Source: an uncultured Eubacteriales bacterium (GTDB lineage: Bacteria > Bacillota > Clostridia > Oscillospirales > Oscillospiraceae). Taken from it: 54,539 bases of DNA. The first letter of the stretch is position 1, and each line of letters opens with the position of its first letter. This document shows positions 33,181-41,267 of the stretch, piece by piece. Under the pieces are notes generated by a model. The model was not told the DNA's origin. It ran no database searches and saw only the letters and a list, made by a program, of their open reading frames with translations. Location of the stretch: positions 1-54,539 of the forward strand of contig CATJWI010000068.1 of assembly GCA_949744075.1 (NCBI GenBank), in the 5' to 3' direction. The position numbers and the translations under genes were made by a program.

Positions 33181-34209
33181 TTGCAGGATTTGAAATCTAT
33201 GACACTGGAAGAAATGACCGACTATGTCAAGGAAATGGGAGAGCCCGCCTTTCGGGGCAAACAGGTCTTTCGCTGGCTTCACCGGGGCGCGACCTCCTTC
33301 GGGCAGATGACCGACCTTTCCAAGACCTTGCGGGAAACTTTGGAGCGGACCAGCTTCATCACAGCCCCGACAGTGGAGCGGAAACAGGTCTCCAAGTTGG
33401 ACGGGACGATCAAATACCTCTGGCGGCTGGGAGACGGCAATTGCGTAGAGACCGTGTTGATGCGGTACCGGCATGGGAATACGGTGTGTATTTCGTCCCA
33501 GGTTGGCTGCCGAATGGGCTGTGCTTTTTGTGCCTCTACCATTGGTGGTAAGGTAAGGGATTTGACACCGGCGGAAATGCTGGACCAGGTCTTGTTTACC
33601 CAGCTGGATTCGGGAGAGGAGATCTCCAATATCGTCCTTATGGGGATCGGTGAGCCTCTGGATAATTTTGATACGATTTTGCGCTTTTTGACCCTGGTGA
33701 ACAGTCCGGAGGGGATGAACATCGGGATGCGGCATATCTCCCTGTCCACCTGCGGCCTTACAGAGCAAATTGACAGATTGGCCCAGTATCAGTTACAATT
33801 GACGCTATCAGTTTCCCTCCATGCTCCGGACGATGAGACCCGGTCCAGGCTGATGCCGGTAAACCGGTCGGTGGGGGTGGAAAAGCTCTTTGAGACCTGC
33901 CGGCGGTATTTTGAAACCACCGGGCGGAGAATTTCCTATGAGTATGCTATGGTGGACGGAGTGAATGATTCAGATTGGCAGGCAGATCTGCTGGCAAAGC
34001 ATTTAAAAGGGATGCCGGGGCATGTGAACCTGATCCCGCTGAACGAGGTGGCAGAAAGTCCCTTCAAGCCCAGCAGGCGGGTCCGGGAGTTCCAGACAAG
34101 ATTAGAACGGCAGGGCGTCACCGCCACGGTCCGGCGGAAGCTGGGCGGGGACATCGACGCTTCCTGCGGACAGCTGCGGCGGAAACGGATGGAGGAAGAA
34201 AAAGAATGA
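33181..34209 (+). CDS. rlmN: 23S rRNA/tRNA adenine-C2 methyltransferase RlmN
   Basis: Radical SAM enzyme that methylates A2503 of 23S rRNA and A37 of some tRNAs. It has 342 residues. The cluster motif CxxxCxxC is in SQVGCRMGCAFCAST, GIGEPLDNFD is the GEP box, and the essential C-terminal Cys is in DIDASCGQLR. TTG 33181 is chosen because AGGAGGTGAT (33166-33175) is ideally spaced; GTG 33172 sits inside that site. It overlaps the phosphatase gene by ATGA. It belongs to RlmN rather than Cfr: the context is housekeeping and its length is standard. Confidence 0.96.
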   Translation: MQDLKSMTLEEMTDYVKEMGEPAFRGKQVFRWLHRGATSFGQMTDLSKTLRETLERTSFITAPTVERKQVSKLDGTIKYLWRLGDGNCVETVLMRYRHGNTVCISSQVGCRMGCAFCASTIGGKVRDLTPAEMLDQVLFTQLDSGEEISNIVLMGIGEPLDNFDTILRFLTLVNSPEGMNIGMRHISLSTCGLTEQIDRLAQYQLQLTLSVSLHAPDDETRSRLMPVNRSVGVEKLFETCRRYFETTGRRISYEYAMVDGVNDSDWQADLLAKHLKGMPGHVNLIPLNEVAESPFKPSRRVREFQTRLERQGVTATVRRKLGGDIDASCGQLRRKRMEEEKE

Positions 34210-34937
34210 TACACGCATGGGGGATCACGGACAAGGGCGTGGTCCGAAGCCAGAACCAGGACTCATACTACTTAAAGCAGTTGGGAGAGGACCTGGCGGT
34301 GGCCATCGTCTGTGACGGTATGGGCGGCGCCAGGTCGGGCAACATCGCCAGCGCTCTGGCGGTGGAGGCAGCCTCCACCTATCTGGAGAGCTTGCCTTTG
34401 GATGAGCTGCTTCGTGCGCCGGGGGAGCACTTGGCCCAGGCGGCAGAGGTGGCCAACGAGGCGGTCTACCACCGGGCGGCCCAGGAGGCCGAGTGCCATG
34501 GCATGGGCACCACCATGGTGGCCGCTTTGGTCCACGGCGGAAGGGCCCATATCCTCAATATCGGCGATAGCAGGGCCTATTCCATCGGGGCGGAGGGCAT
34601 TACCAAGGTGACCCGGGACCACTCGGTGGTAGAGGATCTGGTGGTTCGGGGGGAATTGACGCCGGAGGAGGCCCGGTGCCATCCCCAGAAGAACCTGATC
34701 ACCCGCTGCTTGGGGGCGGAGGCAAAGGCGCGCACCGATCTCTATGAGACGGAGGCGGCGGGAGAGTTCCTGCTGCTATGTACTGATGGGCTGTCCAACA
34801 CGCTTACGGATCAGGAGCTGCTCTACGAGGTCCTTCACGGCGGCGAAGCGGAGAGCTGCTGTCAGAGGATGCTGGACATTTCTCTATCACGGGGGGCGCC
34901 GGACAATGTGACGGCGGTCCTGATTCAAATGGCATAA
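34206..34937 (+). CDS. stp: PP2C-family Ser/Thr protein phosphatase
   Basis: A PPM phosphatase of 243 residues (PrpC/Stp type) that reverses PrkC phosphorylation. The metal motifs are GVVRSQNQDSYY, CDGMGGARSGNIAS, LNIGDSRAYSIG and GAPDNVTAVLI, all intact. ATG 34206 overlaps the rlmN stop; an upstream open frame is a shadow of rlmN. It precedes prkC by 15 bases, the conserved prpC-prkC-rsgA order. Confidence 0.95.
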   Translation: MIHAWGITDKGVVRSQNQDSYYLKQLGEDLAVAIVCDGMGGARSGNIASALAVEAASTYLESLPLDELLRAPGEHLAQAAEVANEAVYHRAAQEAECHGMGTTMVAALVHGGRAHILNIGDSRAYSIGAEGITKVTRDHSVVEDLVVRGELTPEEARCHPQKNLITRCLGAEAKARTDLYETEAAGEFLLLCTDGLSNTLTDQELLYEVLHGGEAESCCQRMLDISLSRGAPDNVTAVLIQMA

Positions 34938-34952
34938 GGGAGGGAATGGACT

Positions 34953-37013
34953 ATGGATCAGTACATAGGAAAATTCCTGGGAAATCGATATGAGATATTG
35001 GAGCGCATCGGCACCGGTGGCATGGCAGTGGTCTATAAGGCCAAGTGCCATTGGCTCAACCGGTTTGTGGCCATTAAGATCCTGAAGGAGGACCTGGCGC
35101 AGGATGAGGAGTTCCGGCGCCGCTTCCGCGAGGAGTCCCAGGCTGTCGCAATGCTCTCGCATCCCAATATCGTGGCCGTCTATGATGTGTCCCGGTCGGA
35201 GGATTCTGCCGAGCCGGACTATATCGTCATGGAGCTCATCGAGGGTATCACCTTGAAGCAGTACATGCAAAAGCGGGGCGGGAAGCTGAACTGGAAGGAG
35301 GCCCTTCACTTTATCACGCAGATCATGAAGGGGCTCAGCCACGCCCACGGGCGGGGTATCATCCACCGGGATATCAAGCCCCACAACATTATGATCCTTC
35401 GGGACGGAAGCGTGAAGGTGGCCGATTTTGGAATCGCCAGGCTGATGTCCGCCGCCCAGAATACCATGACCCAGGAGGCCCTGGGCTCGGTCCACTATAT
35501 CTCCCCAGAGCAGGCCAGGGGAAGCAGAATCGATGCCCGCAGCGATATCTATTCCGCCGGCGTAGTGCTCTATGAGATGCTGACCGGCCGCCTGCCTTAT
35601 GAGGGGGACTCTCCGGTGGCGGTGGCCATCCAGCATATCAATTCCATCCCCCTGTCGCCCCGGGAGCTGGAGCCGTCCATTCCAGAGGCCATGGAGGAGA
35701 TCACCATGAAAGCCATGGCCTCTGATGTGGAAAAGCGTTACCTCTCCGCCGAGGCCATGCTGACCGATCTGGAGGAGTTCCGGAGAAATCCGAACATCAG
35801 CTTTGATTATACCAGTGAGGACCTGCTGGTGGGAGAGGGGGAGGAGCCTACTCAGCCCATCGGGGCGGTGCCGCCCCCTGTGGTGCCGGTCCACACAGAG
35901 CGTTACGAGGAAAAGAAACGGGAGCGGGCTGATAAACGCAGGTCCCGCAGAGAAGAGGAGGAGGAAGAGCCGGACCTGGAGGAGGGGCTCGGCGGCGGCA
36001 AGCAGATGGCCATCATCATGGCGGCTGTGATCCTTTGCCTGGTAGGCGTCGGCATTTTCCTCTGGAGCACGATCTTCAGCGATATGATGGAAACGGGAGC
36101 CACCTATCAGGTCCCCGACGTATTGGGCTATACTATAGAAGAGGCCCGGGAGCTCCCGGGCGTGAAGGAGAACGGGTTTAAGATCGTAGAGGGCCATCAT
36201 GTAAGCAGCACGGTGCCTGTTGGTCACATCGTGAGCCAGAGCCCCAACGAGGGGGACGTGGTAAAAGCCGGCGCGCAGGAGATCACAGTAGAGATCAGCG
36301 CGGGAGCCGGCGGTCTTATCATGCCTGACGTATATAACAAGGACCGGCGGGTGGCCTATGACCAGCTAACGGCTATGGGATTGACCGTGACGATCCAGGA
36401 GGAGGAGTCGGAGGATATCACCGAAAACCATGTGATCTCCCAGACGCCGGCCAAGGGCGAAACGGTGGCTGACGGGGAGGAGGTCACCATTGTGGTGAGT
36501 ACCGGCCGGGCCCTGCGGGACGTGGCCATGATGCCGGTGACCAATATGTCGCTGGAGGCGGCGACTAAGATCATTACCGAAGATCTTGGTCTTCGGCTGG
36601 GAACGGTGACCCCCATGCCCAGCGAGCTGGAAGAGGGGATGGTTTGCTTCCAGAGCATCCCGCCCTATACCATGACCAAGGAAGAGACCGTTGTGGACCT
36701 GGGAATCAGCATGGGTGTAGAGACCGTGGAGCCCCCTGACGCCAGCCAGTCCGCCGGGCCGGAGCAGTCTGCAGAGCCTACCCCCGCTCAGCCCAGGACC
36801 AGCCGGAAGGATGTGACCGTGTCTCTGCCGGACGATCGGGAGACTGTCATCGTCCAGGTCACGGTGGGCGGCAGTGTGGCAGTCCCTGACCAGGTGATCG
36901 ACACCCGGCTGCGCACCGCCCGGTTCACGGTGGAGGGCAGCGGCAGCCAGGAGATCGTAGTCTATGTGGACGGGGTAGAGGCCAAACGCTACACCGAGAA
37001 TTTTGACGGCTGA
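34953..37013 (+). CDS. prkC: PASTA-domain Ser/Thr protein kinase PrkC
   Basis: Membrane kinase that senses muropeptides and controls cell wall growth and spore germination. It has 686 residues. The kinase domain is at about residues 12-275, with GTGGMAVVYKA, catalytic HRDIKPHN, ADFGIARLM and GSVHYISPEQARG. A charged, Arg/Glu-rich juxtamembrane region is followed by one membrane helix (about 350-372). Three PASTA repeats follow outside (starting near 380, 449 and 516; the third is divergent), then a Pro/Ser/Glu-rich linker and a small C-terminal beta domain (about 625-686). It ends overlapping the rsgA start. Confidence 0.96.
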   Translation: MDQYIGKFLGNRYEILERIGTGGMAVVYKAKCHWLNRFVAIKILKEDLAQDEEFRRRFREESQAVAMLSHPNIVAVYDVSRSEDSAEPDYIVMELIEGITLKQYMQKRGGKLNWKEALHFITQIMKGLSHAHGRGIIHRDIKPHNIMILRDGSVKVADFGIARLMSAAQNTMTQEALGSVHYISPEQARGSRIDARSDIYSAGVVLYEMLTGRLPYEGDSPVAVAIQHINSIPLSPRELEPSIPEAMEEITMKAMASDVEKRYLSAEAMLTDLEEFRRNPNISFDYTSEDLLVGEGEEPTQPIGAVPPPVVPVHTERYEEKKRERADKRRSRREEEEEEPDLEEGLGGGKQMAIIMAAVILCLVGVGIFLWSTIFSDMMETGATYQVPDVLGYTIEEARELPGVKENGFKIVEGHHVSSTVPVGHIVSQSPNEGDVVKAGAQEITVEISAGAGGLIMPDVYNKDRRVAYDQLTAMGLTVTIQEEESEDITENHVISQTPAKGETVADGEEVTIVVSTGRALRDVAMMPVTNMSLEAATKIITEDLGLRLGTVTPMPSELEEGMVCFQSIPPYTMTKEETVVDLGISMGVETVEPPDASQSAGPEQSAEPTPAQPRTSRKDVTVSLPDDRETVIVQVTVGGSVAVPDQVIDTRLRTARFTVEGSGSQEIVVYVDGVEAKRYTENFDG

Positions 37014-37903
37014 TGGAGGGGATCATTTTTAAGGCCCTCTCGGGCTTCTACTATGTGGACTGTGACGGGGAGCGCTATAGCTGCCGGGCCAGGGGAAAAT
37101 TCCGCCACGAAAAGCTCTCCCCTCTGGTGGGGGACCGGGTGAATATTACGCCCCAGCCCGATCACAGCGGCACAGTAGACGCTATTCTGCCGAGAAAGAA
37201 CCAGTTTCAGCGTCCTGCGGTGGCCAATATAGATCACTTGATCGTGGTGGCCTCCGGTGCTACGCCGGTCACCGATCCTTTTCTCATTGACCGGGTGGTG
37301 GCTGTGGCGGAGCGCAGAGGTTGTGAGAGTGTGATCTGCTTCAATAAGTGGGACCTGGAGCAGCCCCAGGATCTTTATGAGATCTACCGGGCCGCTGGCT
37401 TCTCCACTCTGCGGGTCAGCGCTGAGACAGGGGAGGGGCTGGAGGAATTATCGGCCCTGATTTCTGGGAAGGTGTGTGCCTTTACAGGGAATTCCGGCGT
37501 AGGGAAGTCCAGTCTTTTAAATGCCTTGGAGCCTGCCTTTGACCTGCAGGTGGGCGAGGTGAGCCAAAAGCTGGGGCGGGGCCGCCATACCACCCGCCAT
37601 GTGGAGCTGTTTCGACTAAAGAACGGGGCGGTGGTGGCGGATACCCCCGGCTTTGCCTCTTTTGAGGAGGACGGCTTTGGCTGTCCACCGGAGGAGCTGC
37701 AATACGCCTTTCGGGAGTTTGCTCCCTACTTGGACGGCTGCCGCTTTGTGGATTGCTCCCACACAAAGGAGAAGGGCTGCGCCGTTCTGGAGGCCCTGGA
37801 GGCGGGGAAGATCACCCGGAGCCGCCACGACAGCTACGTCCGGCTGTACCAGCAGGCCAAGGAGATCCCGGAATGGCAGAGAAAGAGCGGTAAGGAGCGG
37901 TAA
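37013..37903 (+). CDS. rsgA: ribosome small subunit-dependent GTPase RsgA
   Basis: Circularly permuted GTPase that helps late 30S maturation (CpgA in Bacillus). It has 296 residues: N-terminal OB fold, then NKWD (G4), GNSGVGKSSLLNAL (G1) and DTPGFASF (G3) in the permuted order, and a C-terminal zinc finger (CRFVDCSHTKEKGC). Shares one base with the prkC stop. In Bacillus the run continues rpe-thiN-spoVM; here rpe and thiN are absent and spoVM follows after 98 bases. Confidence 0.95.
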   Translation: MEGIIFKALSGFYYVDCDGERYSCRARGKFRHEKLSPLVGDRVNITPQPDHSGTVDAILPRKNQFQRPAVANIDHLIVVASGATPVTDPFLIDRVVAVAERRGCESVICFNKWDLEQPQDLYEIYRAAGFSTLRVSAETGEGLEELSALISGKVCAFTGNSGVGKSSLLNALEPAFDLQVGEVSQKLGRGRHTTRHVELFRLKNGAVVADTPGFASFEEDGFGCPPEELQYAFREFAPYLDGCRFVDCSHTKEKGCAVLEALEAGKITRSRHDSYVRLYQQAKEIPEWQRKSGKER

Positions 37904-38001
37904 AACAAAGGGGAAAGACCGCACCACCCAGCCCTTTTGACCGTATACTGTAGTATCCCGGAAAATGGGACGCAGCAAGTGGTCGGGAGGGGGTGGAACG
38001 G

Positions 38002-38073
38002 ATGAAGATCGTGGTCGTAAAGTCCCCAAAGGCCCTCCGGGGCCTTCTAAAGAGCCTTTTCAAGATCAAATAG
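38002..38073 (+). CDS. spoVM: stage V sporulation protein SpoVM
   Basis: A very short gene of 23 codons, easily missed. The peptide starts MKIVVVKSPKALRG and ends SLFKIK: an amphipathic helix with conserved Pro9 and Lys10, as in Bacillus SpoVM (26 residues). SpoVM recognises the convex forespore membrane, recruits SpoIVA and starts coat assembly. GGGAGGGGG lies upstream of the ATG and a terminator follows. The neighbours are the strongest support: it sits after prkC-rsgA as in Bacillus and just before sipL-like and spoIVA genes, whose products act with it. Confidence 0.9.
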   Translation: MKIVVVKSPKALRGLLKSLFKIK

Positions 38074-38078
38074 GGAAA

Positions 38079-38120
38079 GAATGACGCCCGGCGGAAACTC
38101 CGCAGGGCGTCATTTCTTTT
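38079..38120 (+). terminator. terminator after spoVM
   Basis: AATGACGCCC / GGGCGTCATT stem with an inner GCGG / CCGC pairing, followed by TCTTTT. Confidence 0.85.
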
Positions 38121-38126
38121 CCTTTG

Positions 38127-38155
38127 AGACATACCTGCCCCCCCTTGTACATATA
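38127..38155 (+). promoter_or_regulatory. possible sigma-E-like promoter for sipL-spoIVA
   Basis: ACATACC (about 38127) and ACATATAGAT (about 38147-38156), separated by about 15 bases, loosely resemble mother-cell sigma-E elements (ATA at -35, CATAnA at -10). No sigma-A match fits better. The match is weak but the genes downstream are sigma-E targets in other spore formers. Confidence 0.3.
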
Positions 38156-38203
38156 GATTCACAGAAGAACGGGGCGGGATGCCCGTACAAGGAGTGAACA
38201 CAT

Positions 38204-39730
38204 ATGGAATTTGAACTGGACAGGATGCAGATGAACGGCTTCGATGCCCTGTTGGACGCCACCCTGCGGAGGGAAGAGACCCTGGAAATGATCGTTCCGG
38301 ATGCCTGCCCGGACATTCAGCGGATCGTGGAGACCGATGGGCGGGTGCTTCTCCGCAGCCGTGAAGCCGCCGACGGCAGAGTGGAGGTGGCGGGGACGAT
38401 CCGGGCCTCGGTGCTCTATCTTCCGGACGGAGAGACAGGCCTGCGGCACTTGGAGGTCACCATCCCCTTTACCTGCTCGGCCGAGAGCCCTGAGGTGGGA
38501 CCTGGCTGCACGGTGGTGGCCGCCGGAAGGCTCTGCCATGCGGACACCCGGGCGGTAAACCCCAGAAAGGTGCTGGTAAGGGCGGAGGCGGCGGTGGATG
38601 TGACCGTCTTTGGGCCAAGGGTAGAAAATATTTGCGCCCAGGTGCTGGACACTGCCGGGGAGGGGATCGAACAGCTCACCGAGACCCAGGAGGCCTATCT
38701 CACGGCCTGTGTACAGGAAAAGCCCTTTCCCTTCTCGGACGCTGTGGCCCTTTCGGCCAGTAAGCCGGCGGCGGTGGAACTGCTGAAAAGCCGAATAAGC
38801 CTGAACCGGGGAGAATCCAAGATCATTGGCAACAAACTGATATTCAAGGGCAGCGCCAATGTGACCCTGCTGTACCGGGGGGAGGACGACGGCGTCTATT
38901 CCGCCGGGGCTGAACTGCCCTTCTCTCAGATCATGGAGGTCTCCGGGGTGGCGGAGGACGCGGAGTGCGATATGGCCCTGGCCCTCACCGGGGCGGACTG
39001 TGCCTTGGACGCCCAGGAGGATGGCCGCAGCGTGTCGGTCCAGATAGAGGTGCTGGCGCAGGCTGTCATTCGGGAGGACCGGGTGCTCCAGGTTCTCAGT
39101 GACGCATACAGCACCAAGGAGCCCCTAACGGCGGAGTGGGAGACCTGCTCCATGGACAGTCGCCTGGACCGGGGGGCCCGCAGCCAGAGCTTCCGGGAGG
39201 TTTGGGAGACCCCAAATCCGGTACGGGAGATCAGCGATTGCCGTCTGGCGGTGGGCCAGGTGACCCAAAGCTGGGAGGGAGAAAAGCTGATATTGACCGC
39301 CCAGGTAGAGGTCCAGGCCCTCTATACCAACGAGGAGGGGGAGCTATTTTCCCTCCAACAGCCGGTGACGGTACCCTGTACCTTGGATCTGCCGGAGGGC
39401 TGCCGGTGCTTTTGCCAATGTGACGGGGTAGGGGATGTGTACGCCGCACCTGCCCCTGGCGGGGTGGAGGTACGCTTTGCGCTAGATTTCCGCTATTGCG
39501 CCCTATCCCGGCGACAGATCATCGCCTTAAAAGATCTGCGGCAGGGAGAGCCCAGGGACGAAAGCGGCCCTCAGCCCTCCCTGGTCCTGCGGATGCTAGA
39601 GCCGGGAGAGCGGCTCTGGGATGTGGCTAAGACCTATGGGACTACCATTGCGGACATTATCAGCGCCAACGAGCTGGAGGGAGAGGCCGCCGCCGGGGGC
39701 CGGCTTCTGCTGATCCCGCGGAGACGGTAA
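38204..39730 (+). CDS. sipL: SipL-like spore morphogenesis protein (DUF3794 and LysM)
   Basis: A 508-residue protein with repeated DUF3794 beta domains (about residues 30-150, 165-280 and 300-430) and a C-terminal LysM domain (LWDVAKTYGTTIADIISANEL, about 465-505). SipL of Clostridioides difficile has the same architecture and length, binds SpoIVA through its LysM domain and is needed to attach the coat. The gene is directly upstream of spoIVA (13 bases), so the same partnership is very likely. It has no signal peptide, as expected for a mother-cell protein. AAGGAGTG precedes the ATG. Confidence 0.92.
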   Translation: MEFELDRMQMNGFDALLDATLRREETLEMIVPDACPDIQRIVETDGRVLLRSREAADGRVEVAGTIRASVLYLPDGETGLRHLEVTIPFTCSAESPEVGPGCTVVAAGRLCHADTRAVNPRKVLVRAEAAVDVTVFGPRVENICAQVLDTAGEGIEQLTETQEAYLTACVQEKPFPFSDAVALSASKPAAVELLKSRISLNRGESKIIGNKLIFKGSANVTLLYRGEDDGVYSAGAELPFSQIMEVSGVAEDAECDMALALTGADCALDAQEDGRSVSVQIEVLAQAVIREDRVLQVLSDAYSTKEPLTAEWETCSMDSRLDRGARSQSFREVWETPNPVREISDCRLAVGQVTQSWEGEKLILTAQVEVQALYTNEEGELFSLQQPVTVPCTLDLPEGCRCFCQCDGVGDVYAAPAPGGVEVRFALDFRYCALSRRQIIALKDLRQGEPRDESGPQPSLVLRMLEPGERLWDVAKTYGTTIADIISANELEGEAAAGGRLLLIPRRR

Positions 39731-39743
39731 AGGGGGAGAGGAA

Positions 39744-41222
39744 ATGGAAGACAACAAGCTTTATGACGACATTGCCCAGCGCACAGGGGGAGACATTTAC
39801 ATCGGGGTGGTGGGCCCCGTCCGGACGGGAAAATCCACGTTTATCAAACGGTTCATGGAGACCCTGGTGATCCCCAACATCGAGAATGTCTACCGCCGGG
39901 AACGGGCTCGGGATGAACTGCCCCAGAGCGGCTCTGGGAGGACCGTCATGACGGCGGAGCCCAAATTTGTGCCGGAGGAGGCCGTCCGGGTGGACCTGGA
40001 CGACGGGGCCGGTTTCTCGGTGCGGCTGGTGGACTGCGTTGGGTATATGGTCCCGGGAGCGGCGGGTCAGACGGAGGATGACCAGCCCCGGATGGTGACC
40101 ACCCCCTGGTTTGACCACGACATTCCCATGACCGAGGCCGCCGAGGTGGGGACCCGCAAGGTCATCGCGGAGCACTCCACCATCGGCATCGTGGTCACCA
40201 CCGACGGGACGGTGACCGATATTCCCCGGGAGGATTATCTGGAGGCGGAAAACCGGGTCATCACCGAATTGAAGGAGCTGGGAAAGCCCTTTTTGGTGCT
40301 GCTGAATTCCGCCTATCCCGACTCGGACCGGGCCAGGGCCATCCAAGCGGACATCATGGACCGGTACGACGTGACCTGTATGCGCTGCAACTGTCTGGAG
40401 CTGCGGGAGGAGGATGTGACCGACATCATCCGCGGGGTCCTCTACGAGTTCCCGGTGAAGGAGCTGGACCTGTTCCTGCCCTCCTGGGTGGATGCGCTGC
40501 CCTATGGCCATCCCATCAAGAACGGCCTCTATACCGCTATCCGGGAGGGATCCGGCAGCCTGTGCCGGATCCGGGATGTGGAGGGGGCCATGGCGGCCAT
40601 CGGCCAGTGCGAAAACGTTAGCAGTGCCCGGGTCACCGCCATGGACCTGGGCTTGGGACGGGCCACAGCGGCGCTGGAGCTGCCCAGAGGCCTGTTCTAT
40701 GAGACCATTTCGGCCCAGTCGGGCTTCACCATTGCCGACGACGGAGACCTGATGAGTCTGCTCACCGACCTGGCCGGAGTTAAGCGGGCGTATGACAAGG
40801 TGGCACAGGCCCTGGACCAGGTGAGAGAGACGGGCTACGGGATCGTGGCCCCCGCCCCGGAAGAGCTGCGGCTGGAGGAGCCGGAGATCGTCAAACAGGG
40901 AGGCCGCTATGGAGTGCGCCTCAAAGCCTCGGCGCCCAGCATCCACATGATCCGGGCGGACATCGAGACCGAGGTATCGCCCATTGTGGGAAGTGAGAAG
41001 CAGTCTGAGGAGATGGTGAGTTACCTCCTTCAGGAATTTGAGGGGGACACCGCGAAGATCTGGGAGTCCAATATCTTCGGGAAATCCTTCCACGATCTGG
41101 TGAGCGAGGACCTGAACACCAAACTGAAGCGGATGCCGGACGACGCCCGGGATAAGCTGCGGGAGACTCTGCAGCGGGTCATCAACGAGGGCTCCGGCGG
41201 ATTGATCTGCATCATCCTGTAA
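39744..41222 (+). CDS. spoIVA: stage IV sporulation protein A
   Basis: ATP-hydrolysing cytoskeletal protein that polymerises on the forespore as coat basement layer. It has 492 residues, the length of Bacillus SpoIVA. The Walker A GPVRTGKST has Lys30, and the Walker B region is VRLVDCVGYMV; GIVVTTDGT and the NSAYPDSD block are diagnostic. The C-terminal domain that binds SpoVM is complete. It is co-directional with sipL and spoVM. It ends at a bidirectional terminator facing the histidine kinase gene. Confidence 0.97.
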   Translation: MEDNKLYDDIAQRTGGDIYIGVVGPVRTGKSTFIKRFMETLVIPNIENVYRRERARDELPQSGSGRTVMTAEPKFVPEEAVRVDLDDGAGFSVRLVDCVGYMVPGAAGQTEDDQPRMVTTPWFDHDIPMTEAAEVGTRKVIAEHSTIGIVVTTDGTVTDIPREDYLEAENRVITELKELGKPFLVLLNSAYPDSDRARAIQADIMDRYDVTCMRCNCLELREEDVTDIIRGVLYEFPVKELDLFLPSWVDALPYGHPIKNGLYTAIREGSGSLCRIRDVEGAMAAIGQCENVSSARVTAMDLGLGRATAALELPRGLFYETISAQSGFTIADDGDLMSLLTDLAGVKRAYDKVAQALDQVRETGYGIVAPAPEELRLEEPEIVKQGGRYGVRLKASAPSIHMIRADIETEVSPIVGSEKQSEEMVSYLLQEFEGDTAKIWESNIFGKSFHDLVSEDLNTKLKRMPDDARDKLRETLQRVINEGSGGLICIIL

Positions 41223-41229
41223 AACCGGA

Positions 41230-41267
41230 AAAAGAAGGTGAGACGGTATACCGTCTCACCTTCTTTT
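41230..41267. terminator. bidirectional terminator between spoIVA and the kinase gene
   Basis: Perfect palindrome: AAAAGAAGGTGAGACGGTA and its complement, with T runs on both strands. It serves the convergent spoIVA (+) and kinase (-) genes. Confidence 0.93.

Noticed and set aside
39660-41093. A 477-codon open frame on the minus strand
   Set aside because: Shadow of spoIVA; no ribosome site and no recognisable domain.
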